Positions 1-9,114 are shown, counted from the stretch's first letter. The stretch is 59,920 nt of DNA from an uncultured Collinsella sp. (GCA_900544875.1 UQWS01000012.1:1-59920); one strand, 5' to 3'. A program made the numbers and translations. The notes: generated from the letters alone by a model not told the origin.

Positions 1-1200
1 GGGCCGCGGGGGCGTTCGGCTAGGTGCGGGAACGGCCTATTTGCTCAATGTGTTCGGCTGAGATCGGAAATCAACCGGACGTCGGCAAGTCGTCGCACTG
101 GGCCTGCCTGATCGACCGCGACGGGGAGGTGCTGGCCAGCGCCCCCGTCCGCAACAGGGAGGCCGAGCTCGACGCGCTGTTCGCCTCCGCGCCCGCCGGC
201 ACGCTCGTCGTCGTCGACCAGTTCCGCAACATAGGGTCCCTCGCCGTGAGGCGGGCCCGCGCCGCGGGGCTCGTGGTCGCCCACCTGCCCGGGCTCGCCG
301 CCAGCCGCGCCGCGGGCCTGTTCGCCGGCGAGGCCAAGACCGACGAGCGCGACGCCGCGGTGATCGCGCGGACCGCCCTGGGCGTGCCGGACTCCCTGTC
401 GGGGGTCCCGGGCCGCGGCGAGGCCCTCGAGGCCGCCCGCGCCCTCTCGTCGCAGCGCGACCACGTCGTCGCCTGCGCGACCAGGGACAAGAACCGCCTG
501 CGCGCGGTGCTGCTCGAGTCCTGCCCGGCCCTCGAGGCCGCGGTCGACCTGTCGGACCGGCGGTGGCTGGAGCTGCTCGCCGGGTTCGGCGGGGCGTGGG
601 GGATCGCCCGCTCCGGGGCCGGGGGCCCGCGGGCCGAGGCCGCCGGAGAGGCCGCGGCCGCCTCCACCGCGCCCCCGCCGGCGCTCGTCGAGGCCGAGAA
701 CAGGCAGGTCAGGTTCCTGGCCGCCCGGATATCGGAGGCCCTCGACGAGGCCGGGGCCCTCGAGGCCGAGACGGCGGCGCTGCTCGAGGGCGACGAGACC
801 TACGCGTGCCTGCTCACCGTGCCCGGCATCGGCCCGAGGACCGCGGCGCAGCTCGCGGTGTCGGTCGACATCGGGAGGTTCCCGGACCACGACCACCTGG
901 CCTCGTACTGCGGCATAGCCCCGAGGGTGAGGAGCTCCGGCACGTCGGTGAGGTCGGTCAGGGCGTCCAGGCGCGGCGACGCGAGGCTCAAGTCCCTGCT
1001 GATCTTCTCGTGCAACAGCCTGGTGAGGTCCTCGGGGCGCTACGGCGAGTACTACCGGGCCTGCAGGGCGCGGGGCATGGGGCACGGGCGGGCGCTCAAG
1101 GCCGTCGCGAGGAAGCGGCTCAGGGCGATATACGCCGTGATGCGCGACCGGGTGCCCTACCGGGAGTAGCCCCGACGGTTGACAAAACTATAGGAACACC
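1..1200 (+). mobile_element. IS110-family insertion sequence, right part
   Basis: Very GC-rich DNA carrying an IS110-type transposase gene. The GC drops sharply after about 1170, where AT-richer chromosomal sequence leads into glmM. The left non-coding end lies outside the window. Only about 60 bases separate the transposase stop from glmM, too few for a long 3' non-coding segment. This fits the IS110 subgroup, whose guide (bridge) RNA lies upstream of the gene, rather than the IS1111 subgroup. The right boundary, placed near the TTGACAAAACTATAGG stretch, is approximate. Confidence 0.7.
48..1169 (+). CDS. IS110-family transposase
   Basis: DEDD-type (RuvC-like) recombinase that moves the element without classical DDE chemistry. 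The N-terminal block DVGKSSHWAC supplies the first acidic residue. VVVDQ lies where many relatives have Glu; Asp here also occurs in actinobacterial IS110 proteins. EAKTDERDAAVIAR supplies the last two Asp residues. The C-terminal Transposase_20 half contains the helix-hairpin-helix-like VPGIGPRTAAQLA and the conserved YCGIAPRVRSSG block with the catalytic-serine region downstream. The length of 373 aa is normal for the family. The start is uncertain: ATG at 48 is in frame with GTG at 24, and neither has a clear ribosome binding site. The usual IGIDVGK N-terminus reads IGNQPDVGK here, a small insertion. Confidence 0.85.
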   Translation: MCSAEIGNQPDVGKSSHWACLIDRDGEVLASAPVRNREAELDALFASAPAGTLVVVDQFRNIGSLAVRRARAAGLVVAHLPGLAASRAAGLFAGEAKTDERDAAVIARTALGVPDSLSGVPGRGEALEAARALSSQRDHVVACATRDKNRLRAVLLESCPALEAAVDLSDRRWLELLAGFGGAWGIARSGAGGPRAEAAGEAAAASTAPPPALVEAENRQVRFLAARISEALDEAGALEAETAALLEGDETYACLLTVPGIGPRTAAQLAVSVDIGRFPDHDHLASYCGIAPRVRSSGTSVRSVRASRRGDARLKSLLIFSCNSLVRSSGRYGEYYRACRARGMGHGRALKAVARKRLRAIYAVMRDRVPYRE

Positions 1201-1207
1201 CAATGAC

Positions 1208-1231
1208 TACGCGGTTTGGTAAAACCGCGTA
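1208..1231. repeat. Stop-abutting hairpin repeat, copy 1
   Basis: Perfect 10-bp inverted repeat, TACGCGGTTT and AAACCGCGTA, with loop GGTA, one base before the glmM stop codon (1233-1235, minus strand). Near-identical hairpins sit at 30228-30255 and 38518-38545, also directly at the 3' ends of minus-strand genes. There is no U-run, so it is not a standard terminator. It could be a transcript 3'-end stabiliser or a REP-like element. Confidence 0.7.
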
Positions 1232-1232
1232 A

Positions 1233-2564
1233 CTAAAGGGCTTCGAGTGCGGCGGCGATGCGCTTCATGGCGGCGTCGGCGGCCGGTTGGTCCGGAGCCT
1301 CAGCCAGCACGCGAATCACCGACTCGGTTCCGCTCTTGCGCACCAGCACGCGGCCCTCGCCCGCCAGCGCGGCCTCGGCCTCGGCGATGGCGTTCTGCAC
1401 GCCCATGTTCTCGAGCGCGGCGTCCTTGTCCGCCACGCGCACGGCCACCTGCGCCTGCGGCAGCAGCTTGCACGGAGCCGTGAGCTGCGAGAGTGTCTCG
1501 CGCTCGGCACGAATCACTTCCATCACGCGCAGCGAGGTCATAATGCCGTCGCCCGTGCGCTCGATATCGCCAAAGATCGTATGGCCCGTCTGCTCGCCGC
1601 CCAGGCTGTAGCCGCTCTCGCGCATCTTGGCATACACGTGACGGTCGCCCACGCCGCTGGTCACGGCGCTCAGACCGGCAAGCTCCAGCGACTTGACCAG
1701 GCCAAAGTTGCTGGCAATCGTCGGCACCACGGTACCGCCCGAGAGTCGCCCGTGCTTGTTCAGATACACGCCGCACACGTACAGGATCTGGTCGCCGTCT
1801 ACCACGCGACCGCGCTCGTCCACGGCCAGGCAGCGGTCGGCATCGCCGTCATAGGCAAAGCCCACGTCCAGGCCCTGCTCCACCACGTGGCGCTGTAGGC
1901 GCTCCATATGCGTGGAGCCGCAGTCGACGTTGATGTTAAAACCATCAGGCGCGGCATTGATCACGCGCACGTCGGCGCCCAGCGCGTCAAACACCGGCTT
2001 GGCCACCGAGGAAGCCGAGCCGTTGGCGCAGTCGATACCGATCTTGACGCCCTGCAGCGAAAAGTTCGCACTGGCGATGAGCGAAGCAATGTAGCGGTTG
2101 CGGCCCTGCATGTAGTCCACCGTGGCGCCGATGTGGTTGCCCGTGGCCAGCGGCACCTCGCCCTTGCCATCGATATAGTCCTCGATGAGCTCCAGTACGT
2201 CCTCGTCCATCTTAAAGCCGTCGCTGTTGACGAGCTTAATGCCGTTATCGCAAAACGGGTTGTGGCTCGCGCTGATCATGATGCCGCAATCGAAGCAGCC
2301 TTCCACGGTCTGATGCGCTACGCCCGGCGTGGGGATCACGTGCAGCATATAGGCGTCCGCACCGCTCGCGACCAGGCCGCTCACCAGCGCCGCCTCGAAC
2401 ATATAACTCGAGCGACGTGTGTCCTTGCCCACGATGACGCGCGCCTTAGCACTGCGGTTGGCACCGTAATACCAGCCCACAAAACGGCCAATCTTATAAG
2501 CGTGCTCTACCGTCAGCCCAACGTTGGCCTCACCGCGAAAGCCGTCGGTGCCGAAGTACTTCAT
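1233..2564 (-). CDS. glmM: Phosphoglucosamine mutase
   Basis: Converts glucosamine-6-phosphate to glucosamine-1-phosphate for UDP-GlcNAc, peptidoglycan and cell-envelope synthesis in the cytoplasm. The protein has 443 aa, the usual length. The N-terminal KYFGTDGFRG motif and the phosphoserine loop SASHN (S100) are present. The metal-binding loop DGDADR, the sugar-binding loop GGEQTGH and the C-terminal phosphate-binding RKSGTES are also intact. The start lies three bases after the stop of the upstream DUF4012 gene, so the two are probably co-transcribed and translationally coupled. The SASHN-GGEQTGH combination distinguishes GlmM from phosphomannomutases. Confidence 0.96.
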   Translation of the reverse strand: MKYFGTDGFRGEANVGLTVEHAYKIGRFVGWYYGANRSAKARVIVGKDTRRSSYMFEAALVSGLVASGADAYMLHVIPTPGVAHQTVEGCFDCGIMISASHNPFCDNGIKLVNSDGFKMDEDVLELIEDYIDGKGEVPLATGNHIGATVDYMQGRNRYIASLIASANFSLQGVKIGIDCANGSASSVAKPVFDALGADVRVINAAPDGFNINVDCGSTHMERLQRHVVEQGLDVGFAYDGDADRCLAVDERGRVVDGDQILYVCGVYLNKHGRLSGGTVVPTIASNFGLVKSLELAGLSAVTSGVGDRHVYAKMRESGYSLGGEQTGHTIFGDIERTGDGIMTSLRVMEVIRAERETLSQLTAPCKLLPQAQVAVRVADKDAALENMGVQNAIAEAEAALAGEGRVLVRKSGTESVIRVLAEAPDQPAADAAMKRIAAALEAL

Positions 2565-2567
2565 ATC

Positions 2568-4898
2568 TTACTTATCCTGTTCGAACGTTTGAGCGGTTGG
2601 CGTGGTACGAACCTTAAGCTCTTTGTGCCCAGAGTCCTTCGAAGTCGTGACCGTGTACTCGACCTTTATGTCTTGTCCAAGAAGCATGTGGACACCGCCC
2701 CATGCAACCTTCAAGCCATCGTGCGTCGCTTCGTTCATCTCGATAGAACCGGAGCCCGAAGTCTTAATGTCCGAAATGCTGCCTCCCGCAGGAGCATAGA
2801 GATAAAGCCTCAGCACCTCATCGTCAATATCCTGGCTAATGCCGTTATGGCCCTGGAAATAACCAGGCATCTCGGCCTTCTCCTGGGGGGTCATCGTGTT
2901 CTTGAGCGAGGTGGTCACTCGATACGTCGTCGAGCCATCGGCATTTTCAACCGAAGAATCGATGGTGACTCGCTTATCGAGGAACCAATCCATCTTTGAA
3001 TAGCTGTAGTTGTTCACATAGACGCCCAAGATCGGAGCCTCCGACGTATCGGTTTGGAGGGCGCCCGATATTCCAAGAGCCTTCGCGGCCTTTTCCTCGT
3101 CATCGTTTCTCGAATACATGAGGATGCGACCCTCGGAAGCGCCCTTTTCGATGGCGGCAGCAATCTTAGTAATATCGCTGGATCCCAGTTCGCCCACGAT
3201 CTTGTTAAAAGCTGATCCGGCAACCGCCGCAAAAATGGCATCCTGTTCCTCTACCGGGTAATTCCAATAAATATCGTGCAGCAGCACCTTTGCAGCGTTG
3301 CTTCCATCAACGACGGTGCCATCAGGAAGCTGTGTGCCGCCTACAATGCCGAGCATATACTGCAAAAATACCGGATCGACTGCAAATACGCCGTCGATGT
3401 CATCTCCGACAATGGCCTTCTGCATATCGCTGGCAAGCTGAGCCGCACGCGGATAATCGGGCGTCATCGTAACGTCGCCCATCGTGTATCCGAGCGTGTT
3501 GAATCCGGTCAGGCCCCATCCGGTCGTGAACAAGTTTGCCTCTTCATCGGTGATGGGAAGCGGGCTCAAAGGCTCTTTCATCATGTCGACTTTGACAAAA
3601 TCGCCCAGTTCGAGCTTACCGTCAGTCACCGACATCACGCCGCGAGAACCGGGGAAACCGCCGCAGGCGCGGATCTCGACATTGCTCATCGCGAGCACAA
3701 GATAATGACGCGTCTGGCCGTTGGCGCCGAGCATCTGGGGAAGGACGGGGGCGACCTTCTCCGCCGCGTCAACCGCGCCGTTGAGGGTGGCAAAGCCGTC
3801 CTTGGCCTTATCGACCAGCTCGGTCACCTGGGAAATATGAGTATCGCCAATGCCCTGGACCTTCTCGTTGGCGCTCTTGAACACCTTCGAGCTGCTGGAA
3901 AGCGAATCGGCGACCGCCTGTAGCGCGGACACGTTAATCATGCCGTCCTGGAACAGCTTGCCGGGCGTGGCCTGCGAGAGGTTATCGGCCATGGGAACCA
4001 GCGCGTTGCTCGAGACATCGGACAGGGCATCAATCATGGTGCGGGCTGCGTTGATGTCACTGCCATACACCGGGATAAACGATGCCGCCGTCCACAGCGG
4101 GCTCGAGGTCTCCGCCTTCATGCTGTCGCAGAGCTCATCGATCTTCTTCGCGTCGTCAGGCAGCGTCGAAAAATCGCCCGACGTGACCTTGTCCTTAAGG
4201 CCACCGACGATCTCGACAGCCTCCTTCGCTTCGCTCTTTACGGTCTTTGCCGAGTTAAGCAGCATAAAGCCGCTTGCGCCAAGCGCAACGAGAAGCACCG
4301 CGACTACAGCGGCAATAATGGCGCCAGTGTGACGCTTCTTGCCCTCGCCCTTGCGATGGCGATGACGGACCAGACCGTCAGAGGTCGAACTCGACGAAGC
4401 GTCGCTACCGTAGTTCAAGCCAAAATCGTAATAATCTTCCTTGGAACCCGAGCCCGCAAACTCGGCACCGCTGTCATCCAGGCGGGCGAACGTGCCAGTC
4501 TCGGAGGCGCCGGTATAAATCGTGCCAAGGTTACCCGTAAGCCCCGCGCCACCGGCAGAGGGAGTATTGTTGGCGGCCTTGCCGGCATCAACGTTGCCAG
4601 CGGCATTCGCGGCGTTGGCAGCACCTGCGTTGTTCGCAGACACCGAAGGAGCCCCGCTCGGCTGCGACGCGGAGGTTGCACCGCCCGCAAAGACATTCCC
4701 TTTTGCACGGCCGGTCTTTTTTGCCTTTTGAGACTGCTCGTACAGAGCGGTAAACATCGCCGTCTCGCCCGGGGACACGCGCTTACCGGAACCGCCCTGT
4801 CCAGCGCCGCCCGGCGTGCCGGCCTTACCAGCCCCGTTCGGACGCGGCGGAACTGCAGGGCGGCCGCTATCGCTGCCCTTAAAGTGATTACCAGCCAT
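2568..4898 (-). CDS. DUF4012 domain-containing membrane-anchored protein
   Basis: A 776-aa protein of the actinobacterial DUF4012 family, whose biochemical function is not established. The first 190 residues are low-complexity and rich in Gly, Ala and Ser, ending in a basic stretch (RHRHRKGEGKKRH). One transmembrane helix follows at about 192-215, and then a large extracytoplasmic domain with coiled-coil-like helices and the DUF4012 core (RHYLVLAMSNVEIRACGGFPGSRG). The topology suggests a cytoplasmic tail and a large surface domain. The ATG at 4898 was chosen over an upstream in-frame ATG because GAGGA precedes it at good spacing. It is coupled to glmM three bases downstream, so a cell-envelope or exopolysaccharide role is plausible. 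Confidence 0.85.
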   Translation of the reverse strand: MAGNHFKGSDSGRPAVPPRPNGAGKAGTPGGAGQGGSGKRVSPGETAMFTALYEQSQKAKKTGRAKGNVFAGGATSASQPSGAPSVSANNAGAANAANAAGNVDAGKAANNTPSAGGAGLTGNLGTIYTGASETGTFARLDDSGAEFAGSGSKEDYYDFGLNYGSDASSSSTSDGLVRHRHRKGEGKKRHTGAIIAAVVAVLLVALGASGFMLLNSAKTVKSEAKEAVEIVGGLKDKVTSGDFSTLPDDAKKIDELCDSMKAETSSPLWTAASFIPVYGSDINAARTMIDALSDVSSNALVPMADNLSQATPGKLFQDGMINVSALQAVADSLSSSSKVFKSANEKVQGIGDTHISQVTELVDKAKDGFATLNGAVDAAEKVAPVLPQMLGANGQTRHYLVLAMSNVEIRACGGFPGSRGVMSVTDGKLELGDFVKVDMMKEPLSPLPITDEEANLFTTGWGLTGFNTLGYTMGDVTMTPDYPRAAQLASDMQKAIVGDDIDGVFAVDPVFLQYMLGIVGGTQLPDGTVVDGSNAAKVLLHDIYWNYPVEEQDAIFAAVAGSAFNKIVGELGSSDITKIAAAIEKGASEGRILMYSRNDDEEKAAKALGISGALQTDTSEAPILGVYVNNYSYSKMDWFLDKRVTIDSSVENADGSTTYRVTTSLKNTMTPQEKAEMPGYFQGHNGISQDIDDEVLRLYLYAPAGGSISDIKTSGSGSIEMNEATHDGLKVAWGGVHMLLGQDIKVEYTVTTSKDSGHKELKVRTTPTAQTFEQDK

Positions 4899-5047
4899 AA
4901 AGAAATCCTCGCAATTGAGTCGCAATGAAAAAGTCCATAACGTTACTAGTTTATGGCATTTTGAGCATCGACAGCTAAACTCCAGACACGGACATCAATT
5001 GGCGAAAATGCGGCACAACACCTTTTCTGTCTTGGCGGCGGCGCTAG

Positions 5048-6070
5048 CTACACCGTGAGGAACATCATCACGATGATCATGACAAAGCCGATAAGGTCGG
5101 TCGGCAAAAACACCGTCCCCAGCATAACGGCGCTGGTGATGGTCGCCGAAACCGGCTCCACAGTTCCGATGAGGCTCGCGCGCACCGAGCCGATGTCCTT
5201 AACGCCCTGCATATAAAGCATGTAAGCAAAAAACGAGCCGATAACCACGAACACCGCGAGCGCCTCGATGCCGGCAGCGTCGAGCGCCGGCATATGCGCC
5301 CAGGGCTGCACGAAGACGCACGAGACCACGCCCGCCGTGAGCATTGCCGAGCCCGTGACGATGGGGCTGCCGTATTCGGGCAGGATCTTGGCGGGAATCA
5401 CCGCCATACACGCGGCGCTGACCGCACACATAAGACCTGCTGCCAGGCCAAGCGGCGAGATATTCAGGCTGGTGGGGTCGCCGCCGGTGGCGATTAAAAA
5501 GGTTCCACCCAGAGCCAGGCCAATGCCGATGACTTCGCGAGTACGCGGCATACGGCGATCGGTCACGCAGGCGTAGCCCATGATGATAACGAGCTGCAGG
5601 CACTGGAGCACCGTCGCGGTTCCGGCGTTCGTCAGGCGCACGGCCGAAAGATAGCAAAACTGGTTGAACAGCAGGCCAAAAGCGGTAAAGAGCAGCAGCT
5701 GCTTGCGATCAGCGGGCGTCGTCCAAAGCTTGACCAGGCGTGCGCGGTCGCGCGTGACAACCACAGCCATAAAGAGCAGGCCGGCGAGAATCTGACGCAC
5801 GCTCATAAGCCACAGCGTATCGACATGGTAGGTATCGAACAAAAAACTCGCGCTGGTGCCCGAGAAGCCCCAAAACGAACCGCCCACCAGCGTAGCCAAG
5901 ACGCCCGTGATCATCTTGCGCGTCGAAGCGCTGTTCAGGCGGTCGCGCCATGCGCGACGGGTGTTGCGGCTGAGCTCGTCGGTGCCCTCGGGCACATCAA
6001 TGTTCGATATATCGGTCATCGGCACCGAAGCCCCTGCGCCTTCGACCTGCTCGACACACTCTTTGCTCAT
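5048..6070 (-). CDS. EamA/DMT-superfamily transporter
   Basis: Inner-membrane drug/metabolite transporter family protein of 340 aa with two EamA repeats of about five helices each, after a hydrophilic N-terminal tail of about 50 residues. Visible signatures are the glycine-rich first helix (LVGGSFWGFSGTSASFLF), a second-repeat start at AAGLMCAVSAACMAV, and the terminal helix IGFVMIIVMMFLTV. The substrate cannot be told from sequence. It stands alone, with DUF4012 downstream and tRNA-Val upstream on the other strand. An alternative start at the internal Met18 would shorten the tail only. Confidence 0.85.
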   Translation of the reverse strand: MSKECVEQVEGAGASVPMTDISNIDVPEGTDELSRNTRRAWRDRLNSASTRKMITGVLATLVGGSFWGFSGTSASFLFDTYHVDTLWLMSVRQILAGLLFMAVVVTRDRARLVKLWTTPADRKQLLLFTAFGLLFNQFCYLSAVRLTNAGTATVLQCLQLVIIMGYACVTDRRMPRTREVIGIGLALGGTFLIATGGDPTSLNISPLGLAAGLMCAVSAACMAVIPAKILPEYGSPIVTGSAMLTAGVVSCVFVQPWAHMPALDAAGIEALAVFVVIGSFFAYMLYMQGVKDIGSVRASLIGTVEPVSATITSAVMLGTVFLPTDLIGFVMIIVMMFLTV

Positions 6071-6246
6071 TCCGCTCCCCCGAAACAGCCTGGAAACAAT
6101 TCGGCTTACCTTACCACGGCGAAGTCACCAGCTGGAGGCTTGTCCGCTTATCGGTAGGACAATTCCGCAGGCGTCTTTCCATAGCTCGATACCGCAATGG
6201 CCTTGCATTATGCGACAGCCAAATCGCGGCAGCAGGCTCTTTTGAG

Positions 6247-6283
6247 ATGGATGCAACAAAGCCGAAATGGATGCAACAAAGCC
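6247..6283. repeat. Short tandem direct repeat (17 bp x 2)
   Basis: ATGGATGCAACAAAGCC occurs at 6247-6263 and again at 6267-6283, a period of 20 bases. It lies between the divergent DMT transporter gene and tRNA-Val. No function is apparent. Confidence 0.6.
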
Positions 6284-6321
6284 CCCGAATTCCACAATGT
6301 AAGCGATTTTTAAAAATGTTC

Positions 6322-6350
6322 TTGCCACCGAGTTCAGGCTCCGTTATATT
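6322..6350 (+). promoter_or_regulatory. Predicted promoter of tRNA-Val
   Basis: TTGCCA (6322-6327), a 17-base spacer and TATATT (6345-6350) lie 30 bases before the mature tRNA 5' end. This fits a vegetative sigma factor promoter. Confidence 0.7.
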
Positions 6351-6379
6351 ATCCCTTGCGCGCTTGCGCACCCTTGATC

Positions 6380-6454
6380 GGGCGTTTAGCTCAGGGGGAG
6401 AGCGCTTCCCTGACACGGAAGAGGTCAGAAGTTCAAATCTTCTAACGCCCACCA
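6380..6454 (+). tRNA. tRNA-Val(GAC)
   Basis: A 75-nt cloverleaf with encoded CCA. The acceptor stem GGGCGTT pairs with AACGCCC. The anticodon stem CTTCC/GGAAG encloses CTGACAC, with anticodon GAC at 6412-6414. The T-arm contains GTTCAAATC. It marks the left edge of the accessory island carrying the restriction-modification genes, though no attachment-site repeat of its 3' end is seen. Confidence 0.96.
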
Positions 6455-6462
6455 AATGTTCG

Positions 6463-6499
6463 CAGCTCAGAGGCTATGTCCTCTGGGCTGTTTTGTTTT
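6463..6499 (+). terminator. Rho-independent terminator of tRNA-Val
   Basis: An 11-bp stem (6463-6473 with 6480-6490, one G-T pair) with a six-base loop, followed by TTTTGTTTT, nine bases after the tRNA CCA end. Confidence 0.85.
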
Positions 6500-6845
6500 A
6501 TGTCGCCAAATCCGCTGGCAGCTCCAACCGTCATCGCAACGTAACATCAATTCACCTGACGAATGGCTGCCAAACAAATTCAATACCCCAACATCAACAA
6601 CAGCCGGGCACAAAACTGCGCCGCAAACTGCTCCAACCACCCTGCCCATGTACAAAACCGCGTCAGCGACCCAAGTGCCTATCCCGGCTGACTCCGTAGT
6701 CAATCAAAACCGCCCCAATAGCCACCGAGGCCGAGACCAACACGTCTCGAACCCATCCGCACCGCAACTTCTCAGCAAAACGCCGCGATGTCTGCGCCCT
6801 GCGGTATCCTTGAGCCACTTGCACCTGCAGCACCAAGGAGCCACC
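6500..6845. other. Intergenic region with no gene recognised
   Basis: About 345 bases between the tRNA-Val terminator and the DUF5710 gene. The in-frame upward extension of the next gene has no ribosome binding site and protein-like composition is lost, so I see no coding sequence. AAGGAG at 6834-6839 is the ribosome binding site for the next gene. Confidence 0.5.
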
Positions 6846-7532
6846 ATGCGCACCGAGCTCGATGTTCCCTTTTCGCACAAAGAAGAAGCCAAGGCGTTGG
6901 GCGCCAAATGGGACCGGACCAAGAAGATCTGGTATGTACCCAGCGGCGTCAACCCCGAGCCCTTTGCCGAGTGGCTGCCCGGCGTTGACCGATCCGACCC
7001 CTCAGCGCCGTATATATATCTAGTACTGGGCAAGCGCGAGTGCTGGAAGTGTCACAAAGAGACCTCGGTCGCGGCCTTCGGCATTCCCTATCGAACCGAT
7101 AACGACGAGAGCATCGCCATCGCGCACGCGCCTAACGAAGCCGGGCACATTGCCATCGACACGGCCAGCGCCAACGCACTCGCCATCGTGCCCACTCTTG
7201 GCTGCGTGCCGGGCGAGATCCGCGACTACCTTCATAAGCGCTGCGGCTACAAGCCCGTAGGCGCGCGAGCCTCCAAAGCCCCGTCGCTCGGCAACACGTG
7301 CACCAGTTGCGACGCGCTGCAAGGCAGCCGCTATCTGTTCGAGGAGCCCTCGTCCCCGTTTGCCCTCACTGCCATCAACAAGCTACCGGCACTGGAGTTT
7401 GTGCGCGTCGAAGTTGCCGGCGTCTTTGGCGTCCCGGCCACGCGCACCAATTTTGACCAGGCGCTCTTTACCTGGGCACGCGACCACCACGCCGAGTTCC
7501 ACAAGACCCTGTTCGAGGGAATCTACCTGTAG
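6846..7532 (+). CDS. DUF5710 domain-containing protein
   Basis: A 228-aa soluble protein. Residues 1-40 match the DUF5710 module, a short domain also found in plasmid and phage primases and DNA-processing proteins. Its core is LDVPFSHKEEAKALGAKWDRTKKIWYVP, interrupted only by ordinary substitutions. The remainder has a candidate zinc knuckle (CWKCHKE near residue 62, and CTSCDAL near 157) and no other domain I recognise. The ATG at 6846 is chosen because AAGGAG precedes it. It sits between tRNA-Val and the R-M pair, facing the restriction gene tail to tail. A nucleic-acid-related role is inference. Confidence 0.75.
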   Translation: MRTELDVPFSHKEEAKALGAKWDRTKKIWYVPSGVNPEPFAEWLPGVDRSDPSAPYIYLVLGKRECWKCHKETSVAAFGIPYRTDNDESIAIAHAPNEAGHIAIDTASANALAIVPTLGCVPGEIRDYLHKRCGYKPVGARASKAPSLGNTCTSCDALQGSRYLFEEPSSPFALTAINKLPALEFVRVEVAGVFGVPATRTNFDQALFTWARDHHAEFHKTLFEGIYL

Positions 7533-7608
7533 GGCAAGGCTCGAAAATCGAGTCCAGATATCCTCGAAAATCGAGTATGCACAGGTAGTTGAATTGCCGA
7601 CTCGAAGG

Positions 7609-9114
7609 CTACAACCCCAGGATGTGCTCTAGATAGCCTTTGTTAAACCAGAACGATTGCCTGGTCATCCAACGTCCATCGGGCAACTCGTAGGCGCTCC
7701 TCGCAATGTCGCCGATTTCGGTTCCGTCGGCGAATCTGTACGCAGCTTTTGAGGTATGCGGGCGAACGTGGACAATCGGGTTGTCCGCCATACCGGGCAG
7801 ATTGTTGGTCACCTTGAGCTTTCCACTCGCGTCCCGATACGGACTGAGCTTAACGCCCTCACGAATTACCTTGCGAGTCTCATCCCAGCAGGCCTTTGCG
7901 GGGCCCTCGATTTCGTTTGCCGGCATTGCCCAGAATAGGCAGCGGTCAAGACGCCACTCCCCCTCGTGGTCCTCACGGAACACGACAAAGAAGAAACGGT
8001 TGGTCTCAAGGCGCGCACGGAAGGATGACGTTTCCCAATCCTCATTGATTAGCTGCTTAAACTCAAACGGAGGGAAAGACATTGCCTGCTCGATGTGTCC
8101 CCTCTTATTAACGCGACAAACGCGGACGTTAATCCCAGCCTTAACGAACTCCTCGGCAGCATTGCTTTTAATTCCGAGCATTCGATAAACGAGTGTCGTC
8201 CATTGCGCCTTGTTTCCCGTGTATTCCAGGCCGTACTGCTCTGCAATCTGGCAATCGGTTTCACCATAGTGGCGCTCGATAAGCGCAGTAACGTAGCTTT
8301 CGAAATCAATGGACTTGTCGCCGGCCTGGACGATACTCTCGCCAATGCGCGGAGCACCGAGAACATAGGTATGAAGCACATAGTCCATGTACGAGCGCTT
8401 GAGTGAGAAGGCACGACGCTTCGCGCGACGGTGCTCGATCTCGCCCGTATCGGTGTTGAAGTACTCGTAATACTGGTCAACCCACATCGTCGCTTCGGTT
8501 GCGCCCTTTGTGCAGGCGCCCAAGTAGGTGGTCATGCCCTCCGACAGCTCGTCCGCGCGACCATCCTGAATGTACGAAATGATCTTCTCGTAGTCGGCGC
8601 GAATGATCTTCATATCCTCTTCGGGCAGACGAACCATGACTGCACGCTCAATGCGCTGGTCGTATTTGTCGATGGAGCGGTCACGGCCGTAGTAGATCAG
8701 CAGGATATTGCTGAGCTTGGTCTTGAGATGCGAGCTGTCGTAGTCGAGCGAAACGGGACGGTCGTAGGGAATCATCGTCAAGACAAGACGCTCGCCGGCA
8801 GACTTGCGACCATCCTTGAGCACGTCGAAGCATGTTGCCTTGAGTTCCACACCCGCCTCGGGAAAGTCCGGCCGATCGTCGCTGTTGGCTTTGTAGCCAA
8901 AGTAACGCTCCTCGATCAGGGTTCCCATACCGCCCTTGTACTTCTTAGACCCAAAGTCCTTGGGCGCACTCTCCCCCTCCGGCGCAATGCCAAGCTCGAG
9001 AATATCGCGAAACGTCATCCCGTCGAGATTGGCAGCATACCGCTCAATGCTTGAGGGGTCAGAAAAATCAGTATCGTCAAGCATGCGCTTGAAATCGAGG
9101 TGCTTCTTGGACAT
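7609..9114 (-). CDS. Sau3AI/MutH-family type II restriction endonuclease
   Basis: A predicted GATC-type restriction enzyme of 501 aa, close to Sau3AI in length. The catalytic residues match MutH spacing exactly: E69 in GTLIEERYFGY, D83, E90 and K92 in DFPEAGVELKAT. These correspond to MutH E56, D70, E77 and K79. The C-terminal half probably carries a second, non-catalytic MutH-like DNA-binding domain, as in Sau3AI. The start at 9114 follows GAGAGG at good spacing; an upstream in-frame start has none. It is divergent from a C5 methyltransferase across 149 bases, forming an R-M pair. GATC specificity is inferred from family membership and from the control-region sites. Confidence 0.88.
   Translation of the reverse strand: MSKKHLDFKRMLDDTDFSDPSSIERYAANLDGMTFRDILELGIAPEGESAPKDFGSKKYKGGMGTLIEERYFGYKANSDDRPDFPEAGVELKATCFDVLKDGRKSAGERLVLTMIPYDRPVSLDYDSSHLKTKLSNILLIYYGRDRSIDKYDQRIERAVMVRLPEEDMKIIRADYEKIISYIQDGRADELSEGMTTYLGACTKGATEATMWVDQYYEYFNTDTGEIEHRRAKRRAFSLKRSYMDYVLHTYVLGAPRIGESIVQAGDKSIDFESYVTALIERHYGETDCQIAEQYGLEYTGNKAQWTTLVYRMLGIKSNAAEEFVKAGINVRVCRVNKRGHIEQAMSFPPFEFKQLINEDWETSSFRARLETNRFFFVVFREDHEGEWRLDRCLFWAMPANEIEGPAKACWDETRKVIREGVKLSPYRDASGKLKVTNNLPGMADNPIVHVRPHTSKAAYRFADGTEIGDIARSAYELPDGRWMTRQSFWFNKGYLEHILGL

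Noticed and set aside
45..1085. Minus-strand frames opposite the IS110 transposase
   Set aside because: Pro/Arg/Gly-rich shadows of a very GC-rich gene.
1208..1231. Hairpin after glmM as a normal rho-independent terminator
   Set aside because: The minus-strand sequence after it has no run of T, and the same hairpin recurs elsewhere in a fixed relation to stop codons.
6456..6845. Upstream extension of the DUF5710 reading frame to 6456
   Set aside because: It would start within the tRNA-Val region and cross its terminator. A clear ribosome binding site marks 6846 as the start.
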